From: Luteibacter sp. 9135
Lineage (GTDB): Bacteria > Pseudomonadota > Gammaproteobacteria > Xanthomonadales > Rhodanobacteraceae
Direction of reading: 5' to 3'
Assembly (NCBI RefSeq): GCF_000745005.1
Contig: NZ_JQNB01000001.1
Span: 1,583,001 to 1,647,000 of the forward strand
DNA: 64,000 nucleotides
Shown here in pieces: positions 53,490 through 64,000 of the stretch; position 1 is the first letter of the stretch; each line of letters begins with the position of its first letter. The notes under the pieces are model-generated. The model did no database searches. It saw only the letters and a program-made list of their open reading frames with translations, and had not been told where the DNA came from. The position numbers and the translations under genes were made by a program.

Positions 53490-54509
53490 ATGAATGCGAC
53501 CGCCACTCCCGCGCCGTCCCGGCGAAAGCAAAACCCGATCGGCCTGCTGGTCGCCACCCTGGTGGCGATCCTGCTGCTGGTCATGCTGTTCTTCATGTGG
53601 TGGTGGGACAAGGAGCCGGAACAGTTCGATCCGGTCGCGGTCACCACCGCGCATATGAAGGACATTGGCCGGCCCATGGCCACCGGCGCGGTCACCACAT
53701 ACACGCTGATCCGGTCGGTCGACACGCTGATGACCAAGCGTGGCGGCTACCTCAGCAACGACAAGATGCCGCCCGGCGTGTTCATGGACAACGTGCCCAA
53801 CTGGGAATTCGGCTCGCTGACGGCGTCGCGCGATCTCTCGCGTGCGCTGCGCAACGACCTGAGCCGCTCGCAGACGCAATCCACGGAAGACAAGGCCCTG
53901 GGCGAGGCCGATCCGCTGCTCAATAGCCCGAACGATCGCTGGCTGCTGCCCAGTTCGGAATCGCAGTACGGTAAGGCCGTGGACGACCTGGAAAACTACC
54001 TGGGCCGCCTGAGCGACGCCGAGGATGCGAACGCGCATTTCTATGCTCGCGCCGATAACCTGGCCGACTACCTGCAGACGGTCTCGGGTCGTCTCGGCTC
54101 ACTGTCGCAGCGGTTGTCCGCCGCTGCAGGCCAGCTGAAAGTGGATGCGGCGCCCAACGCCGACGTCGGTGGCACGGCCGGTCCTGCCAAGGCGGTGTAC
54201 GTCAAGACGCCCTGGAACAAGATCGACGACAACTTCTACGAGGCGCGTGGCTATACCTGGGCACTACTGGAGCAGCTCAAGGCGATCCGCCACGATTTCG
54301 CCCCCATCCTGCGCAGCAAGAACGCCGACGCCAGTCTGGAGCAGGTGATCCGCGAGCTGGAAGAATCGCAGAAAGACCTGGGCAGCCCCGTGGTGCTCAA
54401 CGGCGCGCCGTTCGGCTTCTTCGCCAACCACTCGCTGGTGATGGCCAATTACATCTCCCGCGCCAACGCCGCCATCATCGACCTGCGCACGCTGCTAGGC
54501 CGCGGCTAA
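53490..54509 (+). CDS. DUF2333 family membrane protein
   Basis: A 339-residue protein with one transmembrane helix (about residues 17-38, LLVATLVAILLLVMLFFMWWW) and a large periplasmic part. Conserved-looking blocks are LIRSVDTLMTKRGGYLSNDKMPPGVFMDNVPNWEFGSL, YVKTPWNKIDDNFYEARGYTWALLEQL and NGAPFGFFANHSLVMANYISRANAAIIDLR. The family has no established function. Followed after 15 bases by the REP array. Confidence 0.88.
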   Translation: MNATATPAPSRRKQNPIGLLVATLVAILLLVMLFFMWWWDKEPEQFDPVAVTTAHMKDIGRPMATGAVTTYTLIRSVDTLMTKRGGYLSNDKMPPGVFMDNVPNWEFGSLTASRDLSRALRNDLSRSQTQSTEDKALGEADPLLNSPNDRWLLPSSESQYGKAVDDLENYLGRLSDAEDANAHFYARADNLADYLQTVSGRLGSLSQRLSAAAGQLKVDAAPNADVGGTAGPAKAVYVKTPWNKIDDNFYEARGYTWALLEQLKAIRHDFAPILRSKNADASLEQVIRELEESQKDLGSPVVLNGAPFGFFANHSLVMANYISRANAAIIDLRTLLGRG

Positions 54510-54524
54510 CCCGAACAACGCCGT

Positions 54525-54657
54525 GTAGGAGCGCACGATGTGCGCGAAAAACGACGTGCGTCGACGTAGATCAAGCGACAACGTCGGGCCACGAAACGTT
54601 TATCGCCCACATCGTGGGCTCCTACACGCGCGCTGTAGGAGCCCACGATGTGGGCGA
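54525..54657. repeat. GTAG-type REP array of three units
   Basis: Units at 54525-54547 (GTAGGAGCGCACGATGTGCGCGA), 54603-54625 (inverted) and 54635-54657 (direct). The second and third carry GCCCAC..GTGGGC instead of GCGCAC..GTGCGC, so both stem arms changed together. The array fills most of the 197-base gap between DUF2333 and the convergent ppa. Confidence 0.88.
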
Positions 54658-54706
54658 TAAACGTACATGCAAAAGCGCACTGTGCGCCATAGCCGCCTAG
54701 GCGAGC

Positions 54707-55240
54707 TTAATGGTCCGCCTTATACCGAGCCATGCCAGCCACGATTTCCGCCTTGGCCTCATCCGCGCCGACCCAGCCTTCAACCTTGACCCACTTGCCC
54801 TTCTCCAGGTCCTTGTAGTGCTCGAAGAAGTGGCCGATGCGCTCCAGCCAATGGCCGGACACCTTGTCGATATCCTTGATGTGCGAGTAGCCGGCGAACA
54901 CCTTTTCCACCGGAACCACCACCAGCTTCTCATCGGCGCCTGCCTCGTCGCTCATCTTGAGCATGCCGACCGGATGGCAGCGGATCACCGAGCCGGGAAC
55001 CAGCGACAGCGGCAGGATCACCAGCGCGTCCAGCGGATCGCCGTCGCCACCGAGCGTGCCCGGCACGTAGCCGTAGTTGCAGGGGTAGCGCATGGGCGTG
55101 GAGAGGATGCGGTCGACGAAGATCGCGCCGCTTTCCTTGTCCACTTCGTACTTGACCGGCTCGGCATCCTTGGGGATTTCGATGATGACGTTGATTTCGT
55201 CCGGTACGTTCTTGCCGGCGGGAACGAGATGCAGACCCAT
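54707..55240 (-). CDS. ppa: Inorganic pyrophosphatase
   Basis: Soluble family I pyrophosphatase, 177 residues (E. coli 176). It opens MGLHLVPAGKNVPDEINVIIEIPKDAEPVKYEVDKESGAIFVDR. The metal-binding signature is DGDPLDALVI, preceded by YPCNYGYVPGTL, and W-V-K near the end. Convergent with the DUF2333 gene. A membrane pyrophosphatase gene lies 2.3 kb further on, so both PPi-hydrolysing types are encoded in this window. Confidence 0.96.
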   Translation of the reverse strand: MGLHLVPAGKNVPDEINVIIEIPKDAEPVKYEVDKESGAIFVDRILSTPMRYPCNYGYVPGTLGGDGDPLDALVILPLSLVPGSVIRCHPVGMLKMSDEAGADEKLVVVPVEKVFAGYSHIKDIDKVSGHWLERIGHFFEHYKDLEKGKWVKVEGWVGADEAKAEIVAGMARYKADH

Positions 55241-55335
55241 GGGATTCCTTGACGAGTAATAGGGGAGGGAAGCGGCCGAATAGGATACGGCCTAGCCGCC
55301 CGCGCCGCAAAAGCGGCGCCAGGCGGCCCCGGCGG

Positions 55336-57462
55336 CTACTTCAGGTGGTCCCAGAGATAGGTATAGGCCAGTGCATTCATTAAGGCCGACTGCTTGTTGT
55401 CCGCCGCCGCGCCATGGCCGCCCTCGAGGTTTTCATACAGCGAGGCGTCCAGGCCCATGGCCTGCATGCGGGCGGCCATCTTGCGCGCGTGCACCGGGCC
55501 CACGCGGTCGTCGCGCGTGGAGGTGGTGAACAGCACGGCCGGATAGTGGGTGCCCTTGTGCAGGTTGTGGTACGGCGAGAAGGTCTGGATGTACTTCCAC
55601 TCTTCCGGCTTGTCCGGATCGCCGAATTCGGCCATCCACGAGGCGCCTGCCGACATATGGGTGTAGCGCTTCATGTCGAGCAGGGCGACCTGGCTGACCA
55701 CCGCACCGTAGAGCTGCGGGTAGCGGGTCAGCATGTTGCCGGCCAGCAGGCCGCCGTTGCTGCCGCCCATCATGCCCATGTGCTTCGGGCTGGTGATCTT
55801 GCGGTCGATCAGGTCCTGCGACACCGCCGCGAAATCCTCGTAGGCGCGCGGACGGTTGGCCTTGAGGGCCGCCTGGTGCCAGCGCGGGCCGTACTCGCCG
55901 CCGCCACGGATGTTGGCGATGACATACACGCCGCCCTTCTCCAGCCAGGCGCGGCCGACGCCGCCGGAATAGGCCGGTTGCAGCGGGATCTCGAAACCGC
56001 CGTAGCCGTAGACCAGGGTCGGGTTATTACCGTCGGCTTTCAGGTCTTTCGGGGCGATCTCGAAGTAGGGCACCTTGGTGCCGTCCTTGGAGGTGGCGAA
56101 ATGCTGGCTGACCGCGAACTTCGACGCGTCGAAGAACGCCGGGCTGTGCTTGATGGCCGAGCGTTCGCCCTGGCCGAGCACGCCGTAGTACAGCGTGGTG
56201 GGCTGGAGGAAGCCGGATACCGTGAGGAAGTACTCGTCCGAGTCATCGGCATCGATCCCGCCAGCTTCCATCGTGCTCAGCGGCGGCGCGCCACCCAGCG
56301 ATTCGCTCGTCCAGGGGCCTTTCGCACTCGGGGTCAAGATCTGGATCTGGCTGACCACGTCGCGCATCACGTTGAGGATCAGGTGATGGCGCGTCCACGA
56401 GTGGCCCGACAGCGAGCTGTGCTCGTCCGGCGTGAACAACACGGTGAACTCGCGCTTGCCGGCCATGAAGTCGTCGAACTTCGTGGCCACCAGCGAACCG
56501 GACGGGTAGGTGGTGCCGCCTACGGTCCACGCCGTGCGTGGCTCGACCAGCAGCCATTCGCGCTCCACATCCGTCTCGGCGTCGTTGGGTACGTCGATCT
56601 TGACCAGCTTGCCGTCTTTGCCGCGCAGGAAGGTCTCGGTGTTGTAGAACTCCAGCGCCCGCTGCACGAAATCGCGCTGGAAACCGGGCGTGAGGTCACG
56701 ATAGGCCGAGATCGACATGTCCTTGGCGGTGCCTTCGTACACCGTGGTGGCGGACGACAGCGGCGTACCGCGCTTCCATTCCTTCACGATGCGCGGGTAG
56801 CTGGACTCGGTCAGTGAGCCCGGGCCGAAGTCGGTGGCGACGAACAGGTGGTCGTCGTCGATCCAGGCGACCTGGGTCTTGGCCTCGGGCAGGGTGAAGC
56901 CATCCTTGATGAAGGTGCGCGTGGTGAGGTCGAACTCGCGGATCACGTCGGCATCGGCGCCGGCGCGCGAGAGCGAGACCAGGCAGCGGCGGTTGGACGG
57001 CCGCAGGCATTGCGCGCCGTGCCACACCCAGTTTTCCTTTTCGGACGCGGACAGCGCGTCCAGGTCGATCACGGTTTCCCAGGCCGGGTTGTCCTTGCGG
57101 TATTCCGCCAGCGTGGTGCGCCGCCACAGCCCCTTGGGGTGGGCCTTGTCGCGCCAGAAGTTGTAGAAGTGGTCGCCGATCTTGGAGACCATGGGAATGC
57201 GGGCTTCGGAGTCGAGCACTTCGAGCAGGCGCGCGTCCAGCGAGGTGAAGGCCTCGCTCTTGGCGTATTTCGCCACGGTCTCCGCGTTGCGCTCCTTGAC
57301 CCATGCGAGCGGCTTGGCGCCGTCGATGTCGTCGAGCCAGAGGTTTTCGTCGTCGCCGGCGGCCGTGGCGGCCTGGCCGGAAGGGGTCTTGGGGGCATCA
57401 TGGGCTTGGGTCATGCCCATGAAGGTAAGGGCGATGGCCAGCGCAATCCAGCGTCGTTGCAT
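55336..57462 (-). CDS. Secreted prolyl oligopeptidase (S9A)
   Basis: A 708-residue periplasmic or secreted serine peptidase cleaving after proline. Signal peptide residues 1-20 (ALTFMGMTQA), N-terminal beta-propeller (GAKPLAWVKERNAETVAKYAKSEAF onward), and alpha/beta-hydrolase end with Ser568 in GMMGGSNGGLLAG, Asp651/652 in TRDDRVGP and His683 in LEGGHGAA. GYGGFEIPLQPAY and ANIRGGGEYGPRWHQAALK are diagnostic. Transcribed in the same direction as ppa downstream. Confidence 0.94.
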   Translation of the reverse strand: MQRRWIALAIALTFMGMTQAHDAPKTPSGQAATAAGDDENLWLDDIDGAKPLAWVKERNAETVAKYAKSEAFTSLDARLLEVLDSEARIPMVSKIGDHFYNFWRDKAHPKGLWRRTTLAEYRKDNPAWETVIDLDALSASEKENWVWHGAQCLRPSNRRCLVSLSRAGADADVIREFDLTTRTFIKDGFTLPEAKTQVAWIDDDHLFVATDFGPGSLTESSYPRIVKEWKRGTPLSSATTVYEGTAKDMSISAYRDLTPGFQRDFVQRALEFYNTETFLRGKDGKLVKIDVPNDAETDVEREWLLVEPRTAWTVGGTTYPSGSLVATKFDDFMAGKREFTVLFTPDEHSSLSGHSWTRHHLILNVMRDVVSQIQILTPSAKGPWTSESLGGAPPLSTMEAGGIDADDSDEYFLTVSGFLQPTTLYYGVLGQGERSAIKHSPAFFDASKFAVSQHFATSKDGTKVPYFEIAPKDLKADGNNPTLVYGYGGFEIPLQPAYSGGVGRAWLEKGGVYVIANIRGGGEYGPRWHQAALKANRPRAYEDFAAVSQDLIDRKITSPKHMGMMGGSNGGLLAGNMLTRYPQLYGAVVSQVALLDMKRYTHMSAGASWMAEFGDPDKPEEWKYIQTFSPYHNLHKGTHYPAVLFTTSTRDDRVGPVHARKMAARMQAMGLDASLYENLEGGHGAAADNKQSALMNALAYTYLWDHLK

Positions 57463-57568
57463 GGGATCGTATCCGTGAGGCAGAACGGGCCCCGACCTTA
57501 GCGCACGGCGAGGGGCCCGCGACCCATGACTTCCGGGCTAGAGGGCCTGGGCGGCCCCCGCCCTACGA

Positions 57569-59617
<2,049 letters not shown>

Positions 59618-59971
59618 CGTAGCCTCCCCATGGTGGGAGCCCGGCAGGGCCCGGCCCGAGTATAGGCATCGGAGGCGGTGGAAGGTGTTGTGCGCTGCGC
59701 AAGGAGGGGTATGCGCTTTTTTGGCTTTGCCACGGGGAACGCGTTGATCTGAAAAACGCAGCCCACGTGTAGGCCTATGCCGCCACGTTGTGTAGGGGAA
59801 GGACTACAACCAATGCCCAGCTATGCTCACAGGCGTTGGCAAACACAGGGGCGCTGTGGCGCCATGGTGTGTATATAGCGACAGTAACGGCTCCAGGTCG
59901 TGTTGACCTCTACAAAATCGGACGCTTACAGTCCCCACCCTGAGTAATGGCTCAAGGCCAAGGGAAGAACG
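59618..59971 (+). promoter_or_regulatory. Intergenic region with possible promoter of the Rhs gene
   Basis: A 354-base gap between the divergent hppA and Rhs genes. A candidate -35 TTGACC (59906-59911) is followed after 17 bases by TTACAG, a weak -10. A purine-rich AAGGGAAG ribosome-binding site precedes the Rhs ATG. Nothing else recognisable was seen. Confidence 0.3.
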
Positions 59972-62900
59972 ATGACAGGGTCCAACCAGGGGAGGGCACC
60001 TGTCGCGTGCTCGTGGGCGCGTAGGGCGTTCGGGATGTCGATGGTTCTCGCGCTGGCGCTGCCCTTCGCGGCAGGCGCACAGACCTCGGCCAAGCCTGAA
60101 GATGAGTACAAGAAGCTCATCAAGGTCAACGAGGACATCCAGCCGTTGAGCGACACGCCCTTCGGCGAGAAGATCAGCCTCTACGACGGCTCCCTGTCCT
60201 TCGCCCAGACCGATGTATCGCTGAGCGGCACAGGGCCAGCGCTGACCCTCGGCCGCACGTTTACCTTCCACGGTGTCCAGGATCGGCCCGATCTTCAGGA
60301 GCGTGCCTTCGGCGACTGGGACATCGACCTGCCGCAGATATCCACCGTCACAGCCCAGCAGAACAACGTCACGGGCTGGCAGGTTGCAGCGGGCAGCCCG
60401 GGCGCGATCTGTTCGAGCTTTGGTCCGCCGCCCAGCGTGGCCGCGCCGACCGGTGACTCCAAGCGCTCGGATTGGGAACCGGCGACCTGGTGGCAGGGCT
60501 ACCAGTTGCGCATCCCCGGCCAGGGAAGCCAGGACCTGCTGGGCCGTTCCACCGCCAACACGACGACGCCGGGCGTGGCGGGCCTGACGTATCCCATCGT
60601 GACCCGTGGCAACTGGGCGGTGGGCTGCCTGGCGCATGCCGCCAATGACACCACCATCGAGGGATTCCTCGCGGTGTCGCCCGACGGCACCAAGTACTGG
60701 CTTGATCACATCGCTTATCGCTACATGCCGTCGTTGACCCGGCCGCTGGGATCGAGTTCGTTCGCCGCGCGATCGGGGTTTCATGTGTTTGCCTCGGCAG
60801 AAGATTTCATCAAGCGTCGCGAAGGCCGGATGCTGGTCACCCGCATCGAAGACCGGTTCGGCAACTCGGTGAGCTATACCTATAGCGGCGACGACGTCAC
60901 GGACATTGCGGCGTCCGACGGTCGTCATGTCACCCTGACCTACGAGACAGATGCCAGCACGGGTGCCAGCAGCCATCGGGTGAGCACGATTACCGAGCAG
61001 GGTGGCGACGCAGGCAATCGGACATGGACGTACAGCTATGTGAAGTCCGCCACGAACCTGGTCTACACGCTGACCTCCGTGACGCAGCCGGATGGCAGCA
61101 GCTGGGGCTACAACCTCGATTCGTTCAATGGTGCGTGGCCGGATTCGCGTGGACGCGGGGGTACCTGTGCGGCCATCGCCGAACCCGGTAATGCGGACAC
61201 ACCGTATACCGCGACGGTCACCCACCCTTCGGGACTGATGGCGTCCTACACCGTCATGCCGCTCAAGCGTGGTCGCTCCTATGTGCCCCAGGAGTGCATG
61301 GCGGGCCCCAACTTGCCCGCCATTCCCAATGGCGTCAGCACCTGGGCAGCGATACCGAACGCGTCCTACGGGATGGCGATCACCCAGCGCACGCTCTCGG
61401 GCACCGGTCTGCCTGCTAATGGCCTCTCCTGGACCTACAGCTACTCGCCCGCGAATGAAAGCTGGTCCCAGGACTGCACGACGACCGCCTGCGCCACCCA
61501 GGTCTCTACCGACGTCAGCTACCCGGATGGCCACCTGGAGCGGAGCACGTTCTCCAACCGCTACGACTGGACGGAGAGCCAGCTGCTGAAGGAAGACGTC
61601 TACGACAGTGGCACCTCGTCCGCGATACGCCGCTCGACCGCCTACGCCTACGTCAATCCGACGCCGGCTCAGGACGCGCGTTCCGGCGCCTATGCCCATC
61701 CGTGGGGGTATGCACCGCAGGAACGCATCAATACGGCGCAGCTGCAGGAGCAGCTGCCCAAGGCCACGCAGCAGATCACGATGGACCCCGCGGCCAGCAC
61801 CACGCCGGACGTGTATACCTGGAACGCCACCGCGTTCGACGCGTTCGCGCGTCCCCAGGACGTCACCCGCTCCAATAACTTCGGCTACAGCGTCAGCGAT
61901 CGCTCCACCTACACCGATAACGCCGGGCTGTGGGTGATCGGCCTACCGGCGCAGTCGATCAATCTGAGCACGGGCGAGACGGTCAGCCAGATGCTCTACG
62001 ACAGCGGCACCGCCACGCCGACCGAGCGCGACCGGTTCGGGGTGAAGGTGATGGGTTATACCTTCAGCGCACAAGGCCAACTGGCCAGCTTCACCGACGG
62101 TAACGGCAAGACCACCACACTGGGTAACTACACCCGCGGCATTCCCACCAGCATCGGCTACCCGGACGGAACGAGCCAGGCGGTGACGGTCGATGGCCTG
62201 GGTCAGATCGCGGCGATCGCCGATCAGGCGGGCGCGACCACGAGCTACGGCTACGACGCCATCGGTCGCATCGCACGCATCGACTACCCCACCGGCGACA
62301 GTACGGCGTGGGCGCCCAAGACCTATAGCTACGTCTTCTCCCCCGATGCGCGCGGCATGGGTGGCAACCACTGGGTGCGGACCACTACACAGGGCAACCT
62401 GAATCAGCGGACGGATTTTGACGTCCTGCTGCGCCCGGTCATCTCGACCCAGTCGGACGCCAACAGCGGCGCACTCGCCGTCTCCACGCGCACCGGCTAC
62501 GACAATGCGGGACGCAAGAGCTTTGTGTCCTATCCGGTCGCAGGTACGCCCGACCGCGATAGCATCACCCAAGGCACGACCACGGCTTATGACGCCTTGG
62601 GGCGCCCGACCTCCAGCACCCAGTACGACCAGGACGGTAACCTCGTCACCACCACCTTGTACCTGACCGGCGGGGCACGTCAGGTGACGGATGCCAAGGG
62701 CAACGCGACGTTCACTCATTTTCAGGTGTTCGATACACCCGGGTTCGACAACGTGGTCAAAGTGGAAGCGCCTGAAGGCGTGACGCAGACGATCAGCCGC
62801 GACCTCTACGGCAACGTGCTCTCGATGACCCAGGGTGACTTGACCCGCACGATGACCTACGACGACCAGCATCGGCTGTGTCGTTCGTGGGAGCCGGAAA

Positions 62901-64000
62901 CGGGCAGCACCATGGCGGCCTACGATGGCGCCGACAACGTGGTCTGGAGCGCGGCCGGCCAGCCGTTCAACGGTACCGGGTGCGGCTACGATCAGGTTGC
63001 CACGGCGGCCCGCACGACCAATGCCTACGATGCGATGAACCGCGTTACCTCCGTGGCTTATCCGAACGGCACGCTGGCCACGAGCTTCACCTACGACGCG
63101 CTGGGCCGGCCCGCGACGTCGACGTCGGCCACCTCGTCCAGCAATGCCAACAGCACCGGTACCGTAGGCTGGTCCTACGGTCGCAACAAGCTCGGCCTGC
63201 TCACCACGGAGGTGCTATCGGTGGATGGCTGGTCGTGGACGCTCGGCTACGGGTATGACGCCAATGGCCGCCTGGCCAGCGTGCAGTATCCCGACGGCCA
63301 GACGGTGGCGATGACGTCCAACGCTTTGGGTCAACCGACTGCAGCCGGCTCGTTCGCCAGTAGTGCGACGTATTATCCCGATGGCGTGCTGGAGGGCTTC
63401 GCGTTGGGCAATGGCGCCGCCTATTCGGCCGCCGAGAACACGCGCCTGTTGCTGTCCAGTTTCAGTTTCGGGACAGGCGCCCAGATTGCCGTCAGCGAAG
63501 GGCTGAGCTATGACGCCGTGGGCAACATCCTGTCGATTGACGACCAGACGGGATCGAAGCAGCGCACGCGGTCGATGACCTATGACGGACTGAGCCGCTT
63601 GCTGTCATCTCATGCCGAGAATCTGTGGGGCACGGAAAGCTACACCTACGACACACTGAACAACCTGCGCAGCGTGACCGACAGTAGCGGCACGAAGACC
63701 TACAACTACGACGCGAACAACCTGCTCTCGAGCATCAGCAATAACGGTGCCACGGTGCATAGCTTCACCTATGACGCTCAGGGCAACACGACGGCCAAGG
63801 ACAGCCAGGCGATGACCTTCGACTTGGCCAACCGCCTGCTCTCGGTCAACGGCAAGGGCGATTACCTCTATGACGCCACGGGGCATCGTGTAAAGGCGGT
63901 CACGTCGGCGGGTACGACGTATTACGCCTACAGCAGTAGCGGTCAGCTGATGTGGGAGTACGACAACGGCTCGACCAACGGCACCAGCTACATTTACCTG
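59972..64000 (+). CDS. Rhs/YD-repeat protein, 3' end cut by window
   Basis: An open frame of 1343 codons without a stop to the window edge. It starts with a signal-like segment (AFGMSMVLALALPFAAGAQ, about residues 20-38) and a KPEDEYKKLIKVNEDIQPLSDTPFGEKISLYDGSL opening found in secreted Rhs proteins. Residues about 40-700 form a beta-rich head. From about residue 760 YD repeats follow: YGYDAIGRI, TGYDNAGRK, TAYDALGRP, NAYDAMNRV, FTYDALGRP, YGYDANGRL, LSYDAVGNI, YTYDTLNNL, YLYDATGHR and others, about 13. The conserved Rhs core end and the variable C-terminal tip lie beyond the window. RBS AAGGGAAG precedes ATG. Confidence 0.88.
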   Translation, partial: MTGSNQGRAPVACSWARRAFGMSMVLALALPFAAGAQTSAKPEDEYKKLIKVNEDIQPLSDTPFGEKISLYDGSLSFAQTDVSLSGTGPALTLGRTFTFHGVQDRPDLQERAFGDWDIDLPQISTVTAQQNNVTGWQVAAGSPGAICSSFGPPPSVAAPTGDSKRSDWEPATWWQGYQLRIPGQGSQDLLGRSTANTTTPGVAGLTYPIVTRGNWAVGCLAHAANDTTIEGFLAVSPDGTKYWLDHIAYRYMPSLTRPLGSSSFAARSGFHVFASAEDFIKRREGRMLVTRIEDRFGNSVSYTYSGDDVTDIAASDGRHVTLTYETDASTGASSHRVSTITEQGGDAGNRTWTYSYVKSATNLVYTLTSVTQPDGSSWGYNLDSFNGAWPDSRGRGGTCAAIAEPGNADTPYTATVTHPSGLMASYTVMPLKRGRSYVPQECMAGPNLPAIPNGVSTWAAIPNASYGMAITQRTLSGTGLPANGLSWTYSYSPANESWSQDCTTTACATQVSTDVSYPDGHLERSTFSNRYDWTESQLLKEDVYDSGTSSAIRRSTAYAYVNPTPAQDARSGAYAHPWGYAPQERINTAQLQEQLPKATQQITMDPAASTTPDVYTWNATAFDAFARPQDVTRSNNFGYSVSDRSTYTDNAGLWVIGLPAQSINLSTGETVSQMLYDSGTATPTERDRFGVKVMGYTFSAQGQLASFTDGNGKTTTLGNYTRGIPTSIGYPDGTSQAVTVDGLGQIAAIADQAGATTSYGYDAIGRIARIDYPTGDSTAWAPKTYSYVFSPDARGMGGNHWVRTTTQGNLNQRTDFDVLLRPVISTQSDANSGALAVSTRTGYDNAGRKSFVSYPVAGTPDRDSITQGTTTAYDALGRPTSSTQYDQDGNLVTTTLYLTGGARQVTDAKGNATFTHFQVFDTPGFDNVVKVEAPEGVTQTISRDLYGNVLSMTQGDLTRTMTYDDQHRLCRSWEPETGSTMAAYDGADNVVWSAAGQPFNGTGCGYDQVATAARTTNAYDAMNRVTSVAYPNGTLATSFTYDALGRPATSTSATSSSNANSTGTVGWSYGRNKLGLLTTEVLSVDGWSWTLGYGYDANGRLASVQYPDGQTVAMTSNALGQPTAAGSFASSATYYPDGVLEGFALGNGAAYSAAENTRLLLSSFSFGTGAQIAVSEGLSYDAVGNILSIDDQTGSKQRTRSMTYDGLSRLLSSHAENLWGTESYTYDTLNNLRSVTDSSGTKTYNYDANNLLSSISNNGATVHSFTYDAQGNTTAKDSQAMTFDLANRLLSVNGKGDYLYDATGHRVKAVTSAGTTYYAYSSSGQLMWEYDNGSTNGTSYIYL

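Overview
The window is 64 kb of GC-rich, densely packed chromosomal DNA from a gammaproteobacterium. The best guess is the order Lysobacterales/Xanthomonadales, family Rhodanobacteraceae (Luteibacter/Dyella-like). This is inferred from gene content and order (zapA with 6S RNA, a cydP-cydA-cydB-cydX oxidase, PilZ-DUF1631, rpoZ-spoT-recG, pcm-tolC, GTAG-type REP elements); no species could be fixed by search. No tRNA, rRNA, CRISPR array, phage or insertion sequence was seen. Coding is close to continuous, and many stops and starts overlap by 4 bases.

Region by region: 1-2.8 kb holds 6S RNA, zapA and a zapB-like gene, divergent from a UPF0149 gene and pepP. At 2.8-5.9 kb is the cytochrome bd oxidase with both small subunits. 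At 6-8.4 kb are a NagX-like membrane acyltransferase and pepQ. At 8.4-11.7 kb are a zinc-ribbon protein, a PilZ protein and a DUF1631 protein. At 11.8-15.7 kb, rph-GNAT-rdgB-hemW lies divergent from yicC. At 15.8-18.2 kb is a kexin-like secreted S8 protease without an obvious propeptide, followed 2 bases later by a secreted protein. At 18.4-21.3 kb is a reactive-sulfur module: two YeeE/YedE half-transporters and an ETHE1-like dioxygenase, divergent from a 1-Cys peroxiredoxin and a BigR-like ArsR repressor, with an AT-rich palindrome between the two arms. At 21.3-24.9 kb are a pabB-pabC fusion, a phosphopantetheinyl transferase and an M14 peptidase. At 25.1-30.4 kb is gmk coupled to mlaFEDCB, with mlaA convergent; MlaD carries two MCE domains instead of one. 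At 30.5-35.9 kb are rpoZ, spoT, ridA and recG. At 35.9-41.2 kb are a GH31 glycosidase, an ELM1-like protein, a RutE-like reductase, YceI and a CHCC zinc finger. At 41.2-47.7 kb are lipopolysaccharide genes (GT4, O-antigen ligase, GT2, VirK/YbjX, an LpxL-type acyltransferase, waaA). At 47.8-51.7 kb are three small secreted proteins sharing a Cys-GG-Cys signature, a duplicated scrap of tolC, then tolC and pcm. At 52-59.6 kb are a TetR regulator, a ferritin-like protein, DUF2333, soluble pyrophosphatase, a prolyl oligopeptidase and a proton-pumping pyrophosphatase. From 59.97 kb to the edge runs a large Rhs/YD-repeat protein, cut off at its C-terminus.

Much of the window serves the cell envelope: Mla lipid transport, LPS core assembly and ligation, lipid A acylation and TolC export. 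The items most worth following up are the double-MCE MlaD, the trio of secreted Cys-GG-Cys paralogues beside a tolC remnant, the S8 protease with its downstream secreted partner, the persulfide/peroxiredoxin module with its candidate operator, and the GTAG REP family with compensatory stem changes.
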